Assembly (NCBI GenBank): GCA_944990035.1
Contig: CALYLX010000119.1
Span: 124,001-188,000, forward strand
Reading direction: 5' to 3'
DNA length: 64,000 bases
Source: Clitopilus passeckerianus
Taxonomy: Eukaryota; Basidiomycota; Agaricomycetes; Agaricales; Entolomataceae
Translations under genes and position numbers: made by a program
Shown here: one piece after another, positions 46,654-58,755 of the stretch
How the letters are laid out: each line of letters starts with the position of its first letter
Numbering within the stretch: position 1 is the first letter of the stretch
The notes under the pieces: generated by a model
The model's input: only the letters and a program-made list of their open reading frames with translations
Told to the model about the DNA's origin: nothing
Database searches by the model: none

Positions 46654-46977
46654 AATATGCTACCGTCCGCGACAAACAATCAAGGAAGTGCGAGGAATAC
46701 CGAACGAACGAACACGAATGAAAAGCCAACAGTCTCAAGCGAGTGTTTGACGTTGCGGAAATTGATGCCATTCGGGGTTACAGCGAATATTGTGATTATT
46801 ACAGCTTATATTACAGTACAGATAGCTACCGAGTACATGCAGGAAAACCATACATATGGAACCATAATATAGCAGAATAACAGTCTAGTCGAGAGCATGG
46901 GAAGAGAAGCATAAATATCCGAGGCTGGGAACGACAAAAAGTACAACAAAATTGGGGAACTTTGAAGGTCTAGTCAT
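46654..46977. promoter_or_regulatory. Intergenic: MSC2 promoter and 3' end of the second Zn2Cys6 gene
   Basis: AT-rich, with TATATTACAG-like words near 46805-46815. Zinc-responsive (Zap1-type) sites were looked for but none is clear by eye. Confidence 0.35.
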
Positions 46978-49900
46978 TTACTTGTACTGCGAAATGAAAT
47001 TCTGCCAGGAATCCACTGGTAGATAATGCTGCTGTTGATGTGGTGAAGCAATTTCAGGGGTCATCGGAGGTATGATTTGCATGTTGTACCCTGGCTGCTG
47101 CCCGTTCTGATATCCATAGTAGTCCTGAACCGGCTCGAGCTGTATCTGGTGGGCATAGCCCATAGTACCCATCTCAACGTGTTGGTGGGTCTGGAGCTGT
47201 TCTTGATGCTGGTGCAACTGGAAACCAGTTTGTCCTTGATGTTGGGAGTAGTTGGGGGATGGGGGCAGCGGTCCATGGTTGTACTGTGACTGCTGTGGCC
47301 AAGTATGGCCATTTAGGTGATTATTAGGGGATGGCGGCTCTGTAAACCGAATGCTGCTCTCCTGGCTAATTGTTTGCAATGGGGGAGATGCAGGTTGAGA
47401 GAGTGGGCTGGAGCCGGTATAGGACGGTGAGGATGGAGACCTCCTTGAAACAAGCCGCTTCATGCCGTTGAGGCCAGAAAACTCGTCGGGTTCGGTTTTT
47501 ATGCCGGGAGTGGGGGGAGTGAAGTAGCTTGAATCTCCAGCTGGACCGGCGGTAGCAAACGCAGCTATCGCACGTTCTCTGAGCCTTTGCAGCACAGGCT
47601 ATGATAATCGTAAACCATCAGCCATTGAAAACTGTGAACTCAACCAATATAAACACATACCAAGACCTTATTTTTGCGTGAAACATCTGTCACCCGTGAA
47701 AATAGATTATAGGCACCCTCAAGGGAGGTCAAGGCAGATCGAGCCAGTTGCATTCGGGTCTTAACAGCAATTGAACCCAGAACAATCTACAGCGAAACGG
47801 GATATAGTCGGTATCAGAACTATTGCAAAGAGATGCAGACATACCGCACAGGAGAAGACATGGGTGAACAAGAACCACATCCTCTCTGTCAGGTCTGGAT
47901 GGTACTGGAACAGAGTGTTGATCAAACCGACGAAGGAGGTCGCGCTGTTATACGCCGCCAGGACCGAGGCGGAATATTTGCTACCCATGGGGTCATCAGG
48001 ATTCGATTCCATTGCTTGTGCAAAGTAGCCTCGATGCATATAGAACAGGGCTATTGTCATCCATCCCGTCAATGTATAGCGTAGGCGAATAGGTCAGAGA
48101 AAGTCTTACTGATTTCTCTGATGGCGTACGCAATATACCTCTGCATCGTCAGCTGAACACTAGGCGGCTCAATATCCGACCCATGCTTCGCTCCTCCGAA
48201 TCCAGGTACTTGCAAACTGGGTGGGACATACCACGTTCGCACCTTGCGATCCAGCTCTTGGATAAGGTTGTAATTGGGTGGCCGTGCTCCGAATGCTTGA
48301 TCATGAACAACATTCAGACATTGAGATGCGAAACGGTGTTTCCAGGTAGCGACTGTGAAAATTGTGAATTTCGCCGTACCGACAATCGCGACAGCTTGCA
48401 AACGTACAGCTCATCTCGATCTCCCCGTTTTCGTTCTTCACAGGGTCGTCAGGAAGTTTCGTGTCAACATGCGACATCGAGAGTGACGGAGGGCGCCCAA
48501 ACGTGAGACTCTGGGTGGAAGAAGACAGGACAAGATCAGTACCATTCAAAATTTTCGTGGAAGGGAAACGTGATATACCTGCCACGAATCGTAGGTCAAT
48601 AATTCATAAAACAATTGCCTTCGTTTCTGTGTTTCTGCGTGGTCTAAATTCCACTTTCCGCTGTCCCGATCTAAGGCCAATGTCAGTATGGCCCTCAACG
48701 CGGATATCTTGGATGCATACGTAGTCCGAGCTGTAATCGTGGTTTAGCAAATTACGAAAGGAAAAGAAAGGAGTCCGCAGCAACTCACACTCTGTGCCAA
48801 TTTTACAACCATTCCCATTACCACCCATCGAGGACCGCCCATGTCAGACAAGAACATGAAGTGGCACATCATGATCTACCGATGCCATGAGAACCAAACC
48901 TAATACAGGCCTCAGAACAAGTAACTCACCAAAGCCTGAATCCCAGGGATGCTCTGTTCGTCCATCAAGGAATCCAGACATAGAGCAGCCCTAGCCAACT
49001 CGAAGTAGGCCATCGACTCAGCATTATGCGCCCGTTTTTCCAAGTCCAGGAGGGTCCCGAGGGCTAGGGCCATATACAAGATTGACAGATTATGCGATCC
49101 AGTCTTCTCTTGGTAGGCTCCGTCGTTTTCATAGATCGGCCTGAAGACGCTATCCCAAAAGTCCTGTTCTGGTATCGGGGTATACCTGTTTCCGTTGGGA
49201 TGGATATAACGGGACGAGAAGAAGTACCAATGTGATCAGTAACGTGGTGGATAAACAGTAGACGCCAATGAAAATCCTCACGCACATCCATGCCGCATGC
49301 CGAAAGTATAGATCACATATCTTTGTGGCTTGTGCGGTTTGAGGAAGCCTTCCGACCAATGATGCCCGAATGTCGTCGTCTGCCACTTTATTCACCGGTG
49401 GGGCGAATGGGAATGCTGCACTCAGAGATGACGGGTCTAAGGGGACGGGCGACTGGTGCTCCCGTTCTTCGTTCTCTTCTCCGGAGCCTTCTTCATTCTA
49501 GGCACGACGTAAGATCCTGGCACCAAGACGAAAGGTGATTGGTGAGATACGCACTTGTACTTGTAAGAGATACTGCAGCAGATGAGTCAGCTTGACAGGA
49601 TGACAGAGCCAACCTGCTTACCCATGAGTTGGCTCCTGCTCCAAAGAATGTCGAACGTCCTCCGTTGGATATTGAGCTGGCAAGGAGAGTCAGAAGGAAA
49701 AATAGGATGAACTTGAGTAGAACACTGACAGAGATCCTATTGATTCGATAGCATCGGAAGGCTCTGTCTTTTCTTCTTTGACGGTGGGACCGTCAAATCG
49801 TTCTCGTTCCAGAGGCCTCTTTATCTGCATGAGCTCCTCAGTGAGCAAAGGATGCGTGTAAGTAGAATGCATCCTATGCGATTCAGTAAGGGCATCCTCC

Positions 49901-50441
49901 AGGGCTCGAACTCTGTTGGCCAGTTCATTGATTTTCTCATGGAGGACCTCAGTATTCGCGAGGACGAATCTTGTCAGAGAAGCGTAAGCGGAAGTTTCTG
50001 TCGTGTGGAAACAAAAGAGCTACCTGTTGCCCTTGCCAGTTGTCAAGGATCCTAGCCCAGCGATGAATATACTAGGTCATAGTGAAGAAGGCCGACACCA
50101 CCTACCGTCAGGACATATCTGACTGCAACCTTTCTTGACACAATTGCTACGAAATTCGCGGGTTAGCGTTTCTTGCCGTTCAGGCGGCGCATTTCCTCAC
50201 CTGCAAGGAAATTCGCGGCTGCACCTAGAAAGCCGGAGTCAGCAATTAACTACCAGGCTTAGATTTCGATCGGACTAACTTGAGCTTCAACCTGTAATTG
50301 TGTTCCTGATGAGCGTCTGCAAACCCCTGCAAATGTATATTCCGCCGCATACCTTCTACATTCAGCGCACGATAGTGCAGTGCTCCTCCTCTTAGTCCTT
50401 GCAACTAACTGAGAGGATTCCTGGCTTTGCAGCGAGGACAT
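46978..50441 (-). CDS. Zn2Cys6 fungal transcription factor, paralogue of 31104-34505 (copy 2)
   Basis: ATG 50441 opens MSSLQSQESSQLVARTKRRS. The zinc cluster CAECRRLKLKCSREFPCSNC then VKKGCSQICPDG is assembled from four small exons, with an intron after CAECRR exactly as in copy 1. The coiled coil LHEKINELANRVRALEDAL type, the LLTEELMQIKRPLERE block and KEEKTEP follow. The TF domain contains YRQVYTPIPEQDF-like sequence, LSILYMALALGTLLDLEKRA, then WVVMGMVVKLAQS, VGLHRDSGKW, RRQLFYELLTYDSWQSLTFG and RPPSLSMSHVDTKLP. The C-terminus is Gln/Pro/His-rich (QYNHGPLPPSPNYSQHQGQ). It shares intron positions and order of blocks with copy 1, so the two arose by gene duplication; they differ in the acidic DNA-contact region and activation tail. 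Confidence 0.88.
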
Positions 50442-50894
50442 TATGCCGATAAGGCGGGGTATCTGTTACGGGAGATGGTGGTGAGAGAAAGAAAGAATAC
50501 GAGGGGTATTGGAAGGTCGGGCAGCCAGAGCTCCGTTAGGTGTTGCCGTCCAGGGCCATCGCTGTCTTGAGCTTGAACCTTCCAAATTTGGCGAGCCTAC
50601 CCAAAGTTTACTCTTGTTTGGCTATACCTTGATCTATGATCTTCAGGAAAAAATTGCGACGCGTTTGAACTCAAACCACTCCGAAGGTATGTATCCTTTT
50701 CAGTTTTGGCATTCTGATGAGCTCTTTAGATGACGAGTCTGACCTTGTGGAGGCCAGAGTTTCTCTGGTTTCTGCTGAATATGACGAGTCTTTCAAATTA
50801 TACCATTCATGCTTTTCTGATTCATTCACAATCACTCAATGTCAACGAATTCGCAGCTGACTTTACATCTTTGTAGGAACCGATTGCTGCTGTG
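50442..50894. promoter_or_regulatory. Divergent promoter, Zn2Cys6 copy 2 and PDCD2
   Basis: 452 bp lie between two start codons in opposite directions. The sequence CTATTCATGAG-type words and a polypyrimidine run precede the PDCD2 ATG at 50895. A 74-codon frame at 50509-50733 has no recognisable features and is probably chance. Confidence 0.4.
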
Positions 50895-52557
50895 ATGCCT
50901 TCACGCGAAGAAGACTGGTCGGATTCAGACGATGAAAACCTGTCAGAAATAGAAACATCTGTCTTGTTGGGTGTCCCAGACGGTGCTATAGACACCGCCT
51001 CAGATCTATCGGATGCTGCTGTCTCTCGTATCGGCGGACGCCCTGTACGACTCGTGTATTACGATACTCTTAACATCGATGCTTATCTATTCTTTGCTAC
51101 AAGGCATTCCTTTCTTCTCGAGAACCATCGTTTACCTCTTCCCAATGCAAAGTGTGTTCGAACCCTGCCGAGCTGCTCGTTCAAATGTGGTGTCCGTTCG
51201 AGGACAGCCCCATGGATCGGAGTCTTTACGTGTGGGGCTGTTCAAAACCCTCATGTCAAGGTAAACCTGGCAGGTATGTGCGCCCCGGCAGGTTGTCACC
51301 AGCTTCCTCATCACATCACGCTCGCCTAGTATCCGAGCCTGGAGAGGTTTGAGGCGCAATGACAAGTATGCAGCAAAATTAGAGAAGATGCTAGCCAAAA
51401 AGCAGGAGGCGGAGGAAGCCAAGGCCCGAGCTGCAGCTGCCAAACAGGAAGCTGAGCAGATGGTCAAAGCCGCAGCGAAGGTTAATCCTTTTTCGGTGAG
51501 CGTCAGATGTTAGTGGAGTAGTCCTGATTTGCTGACATTCTCTGAAACAGATGAAATCAATGGCGGCATCTGGCACTTTTGGCGGTTTCGGGAATCAGGT
51601 GTTTGGAGGTCAATCGGAAAAGTCCACTACAGCACCCACAGCAGAAAATAGCAGCAAAACACCCGTTATTGCCGATAAGGATACTGAAAGCGATGATGAG
51701 GGTGCTTCTGAATCCTCGGAAGAAGATGAAGAGCTCCTTACGGCTCTTGCCTCGGTGTCTCTGGAGGAAGAATCCCCATGGATGGCAGCACCTGCTTACA
51801 CACCTCTCTATCTGTCCACTGCCTCGGAGTACTTGCCACCCGAGTCCAAACCAAAAGTCCCTGTCAGTGCGGAAGTGCTGGATCCTGATGATAACGATCC
51901 AAAAGGAAAAGGTGGCAACGCCTGGGCTTCCGAGAAATATGAAAACTCGCTTGATATGGATCACGTCTTCGAACGGTTCACTAAGCGAGTCGGCATTGAA
52001 GGAGAACAGTGTGTGCGGTACGTTTTTCCCCTTTGACGTTTCAACAGCTTCACCTGGCTAACCGTATCAATAGGTATGAACTTAACGGGACACCACTTCC
52101 CTATTCCTCTGACTCGATCTTCGCCTCCCTCTTCCCCTCCCCGCCATCCACCACACCTGCTGTTACCCATGTCACTAAAGCAGCCTTCCAACAGCCTTTG
52201 CCGAAACGCAGCTACTTCCCCACTCCGACGACAGTCACTGGCTGCCCTGCCTGTCGCTCAAAACGAGTGTTTGAGTGTCAACTCATGCCAAACCTGATTA
52301 ACGTTCTCCGCAAAGGCGATACAAGTGATAGGGGTGCCACAGCCACCGGCGGGGGTAAGGTGGGGGAGTCCGATGAAGAGAGAAGGAAGGCTGTAGAACG
52401 TGCACTGAAAGGAGAAGGCGGTGCTGAGGTGGGTATGGACTGGGGCACATGCTTCATTTTCTCCTGTGAGAACGATTGCTGTCTTGATGATGCGAAGAAG
52501 CAAGAGGCAAGAGAATGTTGGAGGGAAGAATTGGTCCTCATTCAATCGGCCCTATAA
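50895..52557 (+). CDS. PDCD2 / Tsr4 family protein (40S ribosomal protein chaperone)
   Basis: ATG 50895 gives MPSREEDWSDSDDENLSEIE, an acidic start, then VLLGVPDGAI, typical of PDCD2. After an intron (51052 to about 51101) come AFLSSREPSFTSSQCKVCSN, then AELLVQMWCPFED and LYVWGCSKPSCQ, the family's zinc-binding block. Later come WRGLRRNDKYAAKLEKML, an Ala/Glu-rich helix and an acidic stretch (ESDDEGASESSEEDEELL). The C-terminal PDCD2_C domain has RYELNGTPLPYSSDSIF, then CPACRSKRVFECQLMPNLIN and a final MDWGTCFIFSCENDC. Yeast Tsr4 binds nascent Rps2 (uS5) co-translationally and is needed for 20S pre-rRNA processing. Length and domains are complete. Confidence 0.92.
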
Positions 52558-52969
52558 TTTGTGTACTAGCTAACCTACTCTTACGCGAGATATGGCGTAT
52601 CTTCCCAAGTAACCATGGATTATTCAAGGTGGATTTCCCGCATGACTGTCTTGCATTTCATGCCAGGGCGAGCCTAAATTTTCGGGTGTGACGACCAGCT
52701 GGCTCAAGTGTGTGGATGAAGGACCCACAATCAATCGAATTTACGCCCACAAACATGATAGCGAGCGATCGATCTATTCAAATCTCGGGTCACTTTCTAT
52801 CAGATTTTTGACGGGTTACGGTTCCAATGCATGCCCTGGCGCCCACATTGTCTGCAACTCGAAGCTCATTTCACCCTTTCCTAGGGTAAAGCAACGTTGA
52901 ACTAATCGTGTTGGGATAATTAGTACATCCATATACACACACCCGAGCCTTGTACACCTTATGGGGTCT
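52558..52969. other. Convergent intergenic region between PDCD2 and the GNAT array
   Basis: Both flanking genes end here. No terminator-like or coding structure stands out; a 70-codon plus-strand frame at 52688-52900 has no supporting feature. Confidence 0.45.
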
Positions 52970-53938
52970 TTATAACTGATAGAACGGACAGCTCCCGAAT
53001 TGACTCGTTATTGTCACTTCGCCCTTCACCTCGAACCCCATTCTCCCATAAATTATGAGCTGAGTGTCTATTATTGAGATCCCCAAGACAAACATATGGA
53101 AGAATGCAATCGCTCACATCTACAGGAGTCACAGTCTCTAGAACGATTGAGACCTTCTCCTCCTTCGCCTGCAATCCGACAGATGTGTGTTAGCTTTCTT
53201 TCTGCAGGAGCGGTGGAAAACCTCACAACCCCATCGACAACTTTCATCATCGCCTTACCTATCCCTTTTCTATGGTGCCCTGGAACAACACCAAAGAGAA
53301 GCAGAGACCAGCCGGGCTTCTTGAAACCGGTACCTCGTGTCTCCCCCTCCAGGCGGTCATTGCTTGGTATGAACTATCTGAATGAACGATAGCACAATCT
53401 TGTAATATACATCCACCTACATGCTCTAGCCATCATCTACGTAGATTCTCAGGTGCTTCGTCGATAAACATAGATCCTCCCGCTTTGAGTTGCCCCTCGC
53501 TTTGGTAATACCCAAGTTATAGGAGTTCTGTATTACAAAGACTCAGAAGGACCCATGTTCCGTTTAATTCTTGCCCTGTGTGGAACAAAACTGCAATTCT
53601 AACGATGTCTTCAACGTCAGGACCATAAGACGCAATCTGTATTTTGCCAGCAACAGCAGCAGCTCTAAGGCAGGACTCGTTCAACCGAACCAACGACCAG
53701 TATCATCATCGACGAGGTAATCAGTGAATGGATCATCTTGACAAACTGCGAGTAAGTTCGGATAACCGTAACCTTACCATCACCGAAAGCTGCCTGGAGA
53801 ATATAATTCAGGCGCTTGGATTCGGCCTCTGCAGCAGGTCTCTGAATCAGCCCAGCAGGCTGTTTGAATGTCGCTTATGCTCTCCCTTATCGGTCGAGTT
53901 CTCGATCGTAGAGGTCTGTTGCCGACATCTCCAAATAG
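52970..53938 (-). pseudogene. GNAT acetyltransferase array, copy 7 (decayed)
   Basis: The remnant follows the 7-exon plan: start MSATDLYDR, helix AESKRLNYILQAAFGD, then DDPFTDYLVD. There a frameshift follows (near 53670) before SLVRLNESCLRAAAVAGKIQ and the PDVEDIV block. The usual GT donor after NGT is lost (ATGGGT instead of a gtaagt type). TGA replaces Trp in NLRR-stop-WLEH near 53437. The acetyl-CoA-binding exon is still clear (KKPGWSLLLFGVV, then PGHHRKGIGKAMM), as are AKEEKVSIVLETVTPVD and LIIYGRMGFEVKGEVTITSQ. At least three lesions make it a pseudogene. It is the copy farthest from the array's 5' end. Confidence 0.85.
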
Positions 53939-54162
53939 ATATAGATTCCGGGCAAAGGATAAACGTAGACTTCGCCCTCCTAACCCGTAGAATTCAAGGG
54001 AGGGCCTAAGGAGTTCTCAAATGTTCAGCCCAACATATTTTCATCATCAAGATTAGATTAGCACGTTGGCAAAGGCCTAGGCACTTATTTGATGGGTCTT
54101 TCCTGCAATAATCCGAGGATCAAATCCATCCTCTAAACCACTGTCTCTTTAAGCTTTAACCT

Positions 54163-55153
54163 TCACGTCGTCTTCACAAGTTGATGAAACTTGCGGCTTC
54201 CGAAACGACTATTTATTGTAACGTCGCCTTTCACCTCAAACCCAAGATGTTTGTATATTGCGACCTAGAATATATCAGTTATCAAAAGCTGAGAGAAAAC
54301 CTTGACCTACATTAGTTTCTGTGTCCGTTTCAAGTATCATTGCGACACCATTCTGCTTCGCCTGATAATATTTCTCAGTTGGTTTGTACCGTGGCCATTC
54401 ACTGGCTCAAAAAACGGGACATGCGCACCTCCACTTCCACAGACTTTATCATTGCTTTGCCAATGCCTTTGCCCTGATATTCAGACAGCAATGCGAAGAG
54501 CAGAAGGTACCACTGATCCTTTTTGAAGCCAGGGCCGACAGTCTCTCTCTCCAGCGTTTCCAACTTTGGCAGGAGCTGATAAGATGTTCATGTGAACCCT
54601 CAGGGTTGGGCAAGGTTGGGCAATGTGTACCTCCTCGAACCACCACTTTCTGACGTTTTCTGGGGCCTCATCAAGGAATTTGGTTCCTCCGGCAGCCCTC
54701 TGCTCTTCCCTAGTGATAAAAGGGTGTTAACCCTCTATTCTATACCAAGCGAGACAACTTACGTGGAATTTATCTCTTGCCCTGGCCCAAACCATACGCC
54801 AACGCCTATTATGTCCTCAACACGGGGTCCTACAGATGCGACTTGTATTTTCCCGCCAACAGATGCCGCTCGAAGGGTGGCCTCGTTATTTAACGGCATG
54901 AGGGACATGTCCCCGTCCACGAGAAATCGTCCAAAGGTATCATCTGACCCGAAGTAAGTGTGTTATTCATCCACTTGGATGGTAGTATCCTAATGAACCT
55001 AACCTTTTCCGAAGGCATCCAGTAGAACAAAATTGATCCGCTCAAGTTCAGCCTCTTTGTTCACCAACAGTATCCGGATGAGGACATCGTATCGATTGAT
55101 TGAATGTCAAGCCACATACCCGACGCATTTTCCAACCAACGAATTTCAGCCAT
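54163..55153 (-). CDS. GNAT acetyltransferase array, copy 6
   Basis: Reads through seven exons in phase: MAEIRWLENAS, EAELERINFVLLDAFGK, DDTFGRFLVDGDMSLMPL, AASVGGKIQVASVGPRVEDI, then IGVGVWFGPGQEINST. Next come EEQRAAGGTKFLDEAPENV, LLPKLETLERETVGPGF, the motif-A exon FKKDQWYLLLFALLSEYQGK with GIGKAM, AKQNGVAMILETDTETN and VAIYKHLGFEVKGDVTINSR. The Q-x-x-G-x-G loop (QGKGIG) fits the GNAT consensus. About 220 residues, no signal peptide, cytosolic. Exon 2 ends with a less usual GTTAGG donor. The enzyme should transfer an acetyl group from acetyl-CoA to an amine; the acceptor is unknown. Confidence 0.82.
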
Positions 55154-55339
55154 GGTGGGGATGTTCGGCAAGGTTTTGAAACTCGGTGGTACATGATCCG
55201 GAATATGTAGGCATAAGCCAGCATCGACTCAGTGCCGGTCCCGCTTCTCATCACGTTGATCTCCCAAATTCTACCACCTTCTAGTCGCTTCTACCCACGG
55301 ACAATCACGCTACCAAGCCGAATTCTCCGCATCTTTAGT

Positions 55340-56342
55340 TAGTCAGTCGACCGATTTGACCCCAAAGCCTTCCTCATAATAGATATTTGGAAGGGGCCAA
55401 ACCGGCTAGAAACATTGATCTGGCCTTCTACCTCAAATCCCAGTCGTCTGTATATCTTGACCTGCCAGTATTCTAGATTAGAACGGGGTATTTACTATAG
55501 AAAATGGATCTCACGTTGGTTCCAGAAGCCGTCTCCAATATCATGTCGGCCCCATCCTGCCTGACCTGGAGAATAAGAGTGTTAGAACAGAACCCAGCAT
55601 TGGTTTTGAATCCAAGTCACTAACCAAATCCTCCGCTGAATTCATGAGAATCCTGGAAAGGCCTTTACCTCGATGATCCGGATGTACACCAAGTATGAAG
55701 AGATGCCATTGACTCTTGGTGGTACCCGCGCCCACCGATATCTCCTCCAGGTGCTTCAGACTCGGGAAAAGCTAAGAGATTTCCTTGAGATCTTTGTGCT
55801 TCCGGTGAGGCATTATATTGGTTTCCTACTTCTTGTGTCCACCATTTCCGCAGTTCCTGTGGCACTCGGTCCAAAAAGGCCGTTCCCGCAGCAGCACGCT
55901 GTTCTGGTCTATCAGACCCCTAAGTTAACATCTAGTTGACCCGATTATAACCGTAGCGACATACGTTCCGTTCGCTTCCTCCCCAGGTGGGTACCATACC
56001 GCAGCACCTACGATCTCTTCGACACTTGGCCCGAGCGAGGCTACCTGAATCCTTCCTCCTACTGTCGCCCCGCGAAGGTTCGCCTCAAACTTCAACGGGA
56101 TCAACGACGCATCCCCATCAACGAGAGCATTTGTTAACCCGCCATCTGAAAGAGATCAGCATGAGATCATGCAAGCTTTAACGGGCTATCTGACATACCG
56201 TCTACAAAGGCAGCCTGAAATACGACGCTAATTCGTTGGATCTCACTTTCTACGAGAAAGCTTGGTATTGACAAATGTGAGCACATCCGTGAAACTCACC
56301 AGAGGGGTTCTCTAGCCACCTAATCGTCACAGGGGTAGACAT
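55340..56342 (-). CDS. GNAT acetyltransferase array, copy 5
   Basis: Begins MSTPVTIRWLENPSESEIQR, then ISVVFQAAFVDDGGLTNALV, DGDASLIPLKFEANLRGATV, GGRIQVASLGPSVEEIVGAA, VWYPPGEEANGT and PEQRAAAGTAFLDRVPQELR. After an intron ending ctcttag come LFPSLKHLEEISVGAGTTKS, then the motif-A exon QWHLFILGVHPDHRGKGLSR. VRQDGADMILETASGTN and VKIYRRLGFEVEGQINVSSR complete it. A longer tail ends SNRSTD. The loop reads R-G-K-G-L-S: serine replaces the usual Gly/Ala at the last position, and WYPPG differs from WFGPG of its neighbours. Phases join throughout when two late acceptors are chosen. Most diverged of the intact copies. Confidence 0.8.
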
Positions 56343-56549
56343 TGGATAGACGTGCAATCGCAGAGACCTTTTTCTTTATCGACACACCTTAATAAAGGCA
56401 TCGACCATTGAACGGCCCGAATATGCACGCAGCGCAGCGCAGTCACCGCAGTTGGAACATGAGAAAATGGTGCGCATTGGTTCATACTCTCCGCAAATTA
56501 GATCACAAGTCAGAGTCATCACAGTCAAAGTGCCATAACAAATCTTCAA

Positions 56550-57526
56550 TCAGGGTTTCTTCTTCATCATACGTATGCGGTAGCTCCCAAATCGGCTGGT
56601 CACCGTTACCTCGCCCCTGACCTCAAAGCCCATTCGCCCATAGATAAGGACCTGAGTGTGCTGTTAGATAGTCTGGATCGTTACGTTGATTGACGAAACT
56701 TACATCCAAATCAGTCACCGTTTCTAGCACGATTGCGACATCGTCTCGTCTCGCCTGAAAATCACATCATCAGAATTTCCGGCGCCGAGGTGATTCTACG
56801 GGATACATACGACTTCCTCTGCCGATTTCATTAGGGCTCTCGCGTAACCTTTCCTATGGTGTTCGGGTAGCACGCCAAAGAGCGAAAGGTACCATTGTTC
56901 TTTCCTGAATCCAGGACCCAGCGACTCGTCCGCTAGTCGATCCATAGAGGGAGAAAACTACAGGGCAGATGAGTTTCTTCTCCAGACAGCGGATGGTTTT
57001 CATACATGGTCATTGTACCAGCTCTTAAGATGTTCTGATGCTTGGTCGAGGAACTTAGCGCCTCCAGCAGTAAGTTGTTCCTCCCTGTGTTCAAGGTATG
57101 ATCTCCACGCGTTCACACGTGTGAGTCTACTCACGTTCCATTCTGTTCTTCTCCCGGACCAAACCAGACACCCGCTCCTACTATATCTTCGACTTCACTT
57201 CCAAGTGATAGAACCTGTAATTTGCCGCCGACTGCAGCAGCGCGCAGGATGGATTCAAACTTCAGTGGTAAGAGAGATTTGTCGCCATCCACCAAAGAAT
57301 CGGTCAAAGGGTCGTCTGGAGTTTTCAAGGTTATCTTGTATCCCTAGCAAATTCGCAGCATGTGGGCGAACCGTAGAGAGCTGTTCTGAGTACGAAATTG
57401 ACGCGTTCTAATTCCGTTTCTGAGAGTTTAACGAGTTGTTCATGTTAGTGCATAGATCTCCACCATTTCTTGCTACATACCTGATGGTGAGTCCAACCAA
57501 CGGATAAAGCTCTGAGATAAGGACAT
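56550..57526 (-). CDS. GNAT acetyltransferase array, copy 4
   Basis: Start MSLSQSFIRWLDSPSETELE, then RVNFVLRTALYG, an intron with a GTTCGC donor, DDPLTDSLVDGDKSLLPLKF, ESILRAAAVGGKLQVLSLGS, EVEDIVGAGVWFGPGEEQNG, and EEQLTAGGAKFLDQASEHLK. FSPSMDRLADESLGPGFRKE leads into the motif-A exon QWYLSLFGVLPEHHRKGYAR, followed by ARRDDVAIVLETVTDLD and VLIYGRMGFEVRGEVTVTSR. The loop is H-R-K-G-Y-A. The start was set by homology with the other copies (R-W-L just after the start); an upstream ATG at 57639 is in another frame. About 220 residues. Confidence 0.8.
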
Positions 57527-57730
57527 AAGGGTAAAGAAAGAGGAATTTCCTTGGCGACAGCGACCATGCAAACCATTTTGCCTGGATATTTTTTGAGGCT
57601 TATGGACACGACCGAGTCACTGTCAGCCAATGTAACCATTTGATCCGTTACCCATCAGATAAGATTAGATGAAGTAATCCCAATCTGGGGCTTCGGTAAT
57701 AAATTGGTCCTCGAATGCGCCAACACATGG

Positions 57731-58755
57731 TTATATAAAAGCCTTTACCATCTGATACAGCGTATAATCTCCAAGAGGGGTTGCAATGTTGGCTTTCCCT
57801 TTAATCTCGAATCCCATCTTCTGATAAATTACAATCTAATATGGGGTCGAATTCGGTCACAACGAAGAATAGGGAACGCAAGTTGAAAAGAAACCGAGCT
57901 TACGTCCAGGGGTGTGAACGTCTCCAACTCTATTGAAACTCCGTCTCTTCGAACCTATGCAGCCGTTGCATTGGTCCCGGATAGATACAGCTCATTCCGG
58001 GGCACAAAATACGCACCATTTCCTCCGCGTCGAGAAGCATAGCTTTGCCAATACCTTGACGTTGAAATTCGGGCGCGACGGCGAACATCAACAAAGACCA
58101 TTGAGCCTTCTTAAACCCCGCACCAAGTTGCTCATCTTCGAGCCGGAAGACAATGGGGAGAAGCTAGTATGATACCAGTTCCGTCAACATCGCACGGTAC
58201 TGGCGGCAAACTACCAATGACTCACGTATTCTAGCCACCACTTTCGAAGAGCCTCTGGGCAGGAATTCAAGAACTTCAGCCCTCCCCCATTCTGTTGCTC
58301 CTCTCTGTCTGGTAGTTGAAAATCACGACGGGAAAAAAGCTGAGTTTCACTCACGTTCCATTGAGTTCATGGCCAGGCGGGAACCAGACACCGACACCGA
58401 CTATGTCAGATACGTTTGGTCCTCGAGAGGCTATTTGCAGCTTCCCACCTATGGCACCGGCGCGAACGTTTGCTTCAAGTTTGATAGGTAAAAGTGACTT
58501 GTCCCCATGGAAGAGACAGATGTCGAATTCTTCATCTAGGAGATGGAATGAAAAGTTCGATTCCAAGGGAGACAACATCGAGTCCTCCTTACCATGTTCG
58601 AAGGCAGCTGAAAGCACTTTCACGACTCGATGTATGGTCTCCTCTGGGTTCATGGTTGAACTTGAAATAAGGCGGGAGAATGCAGCTTCAAGAGCAGCAT
58701 ACTACGTACCGGAGGGTTTCTGGAGCCACTGAATCGATAAATGTTCCATGGGCAT
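57731..58755 (-). CDS. GNAT acetyltransferase array, copy 3
   Basis: Start MPMEHLSIQWLQKPS, an intron whose acceptor must be the second AG (gaacccag), EETIHRVVKVLSAAFEH, DEEFDICLFHGDKSLLPIKL, EANVRAGAIGGKLQIASRGP, NVSDIVGVGVWFPPGHELNG, and EEQQNGGGLKFLNSCPEALR. LLPIVFRLEDEQLGAGFKKA leads into the motif-A exon QWSLLMFAVAPEFQRQGIGK. VRRDGVSIELETFTPLD and IVIYQKMGFEIKGKANIATP follow, with the end YTLYQMVKAFI. The loop Q-R-Q-G-I-G is a textbook GNAT R/Q-x-x-G-x-G/A. All phases join. Intact. Confidence 0.82.

Noticed and set aside
55541..55874. Separate short genes from 55541-55735 and 55665-55874
   Set aside because: Both are frames that run across exons and introns of GNAT copy 5; the spliced model explains them.
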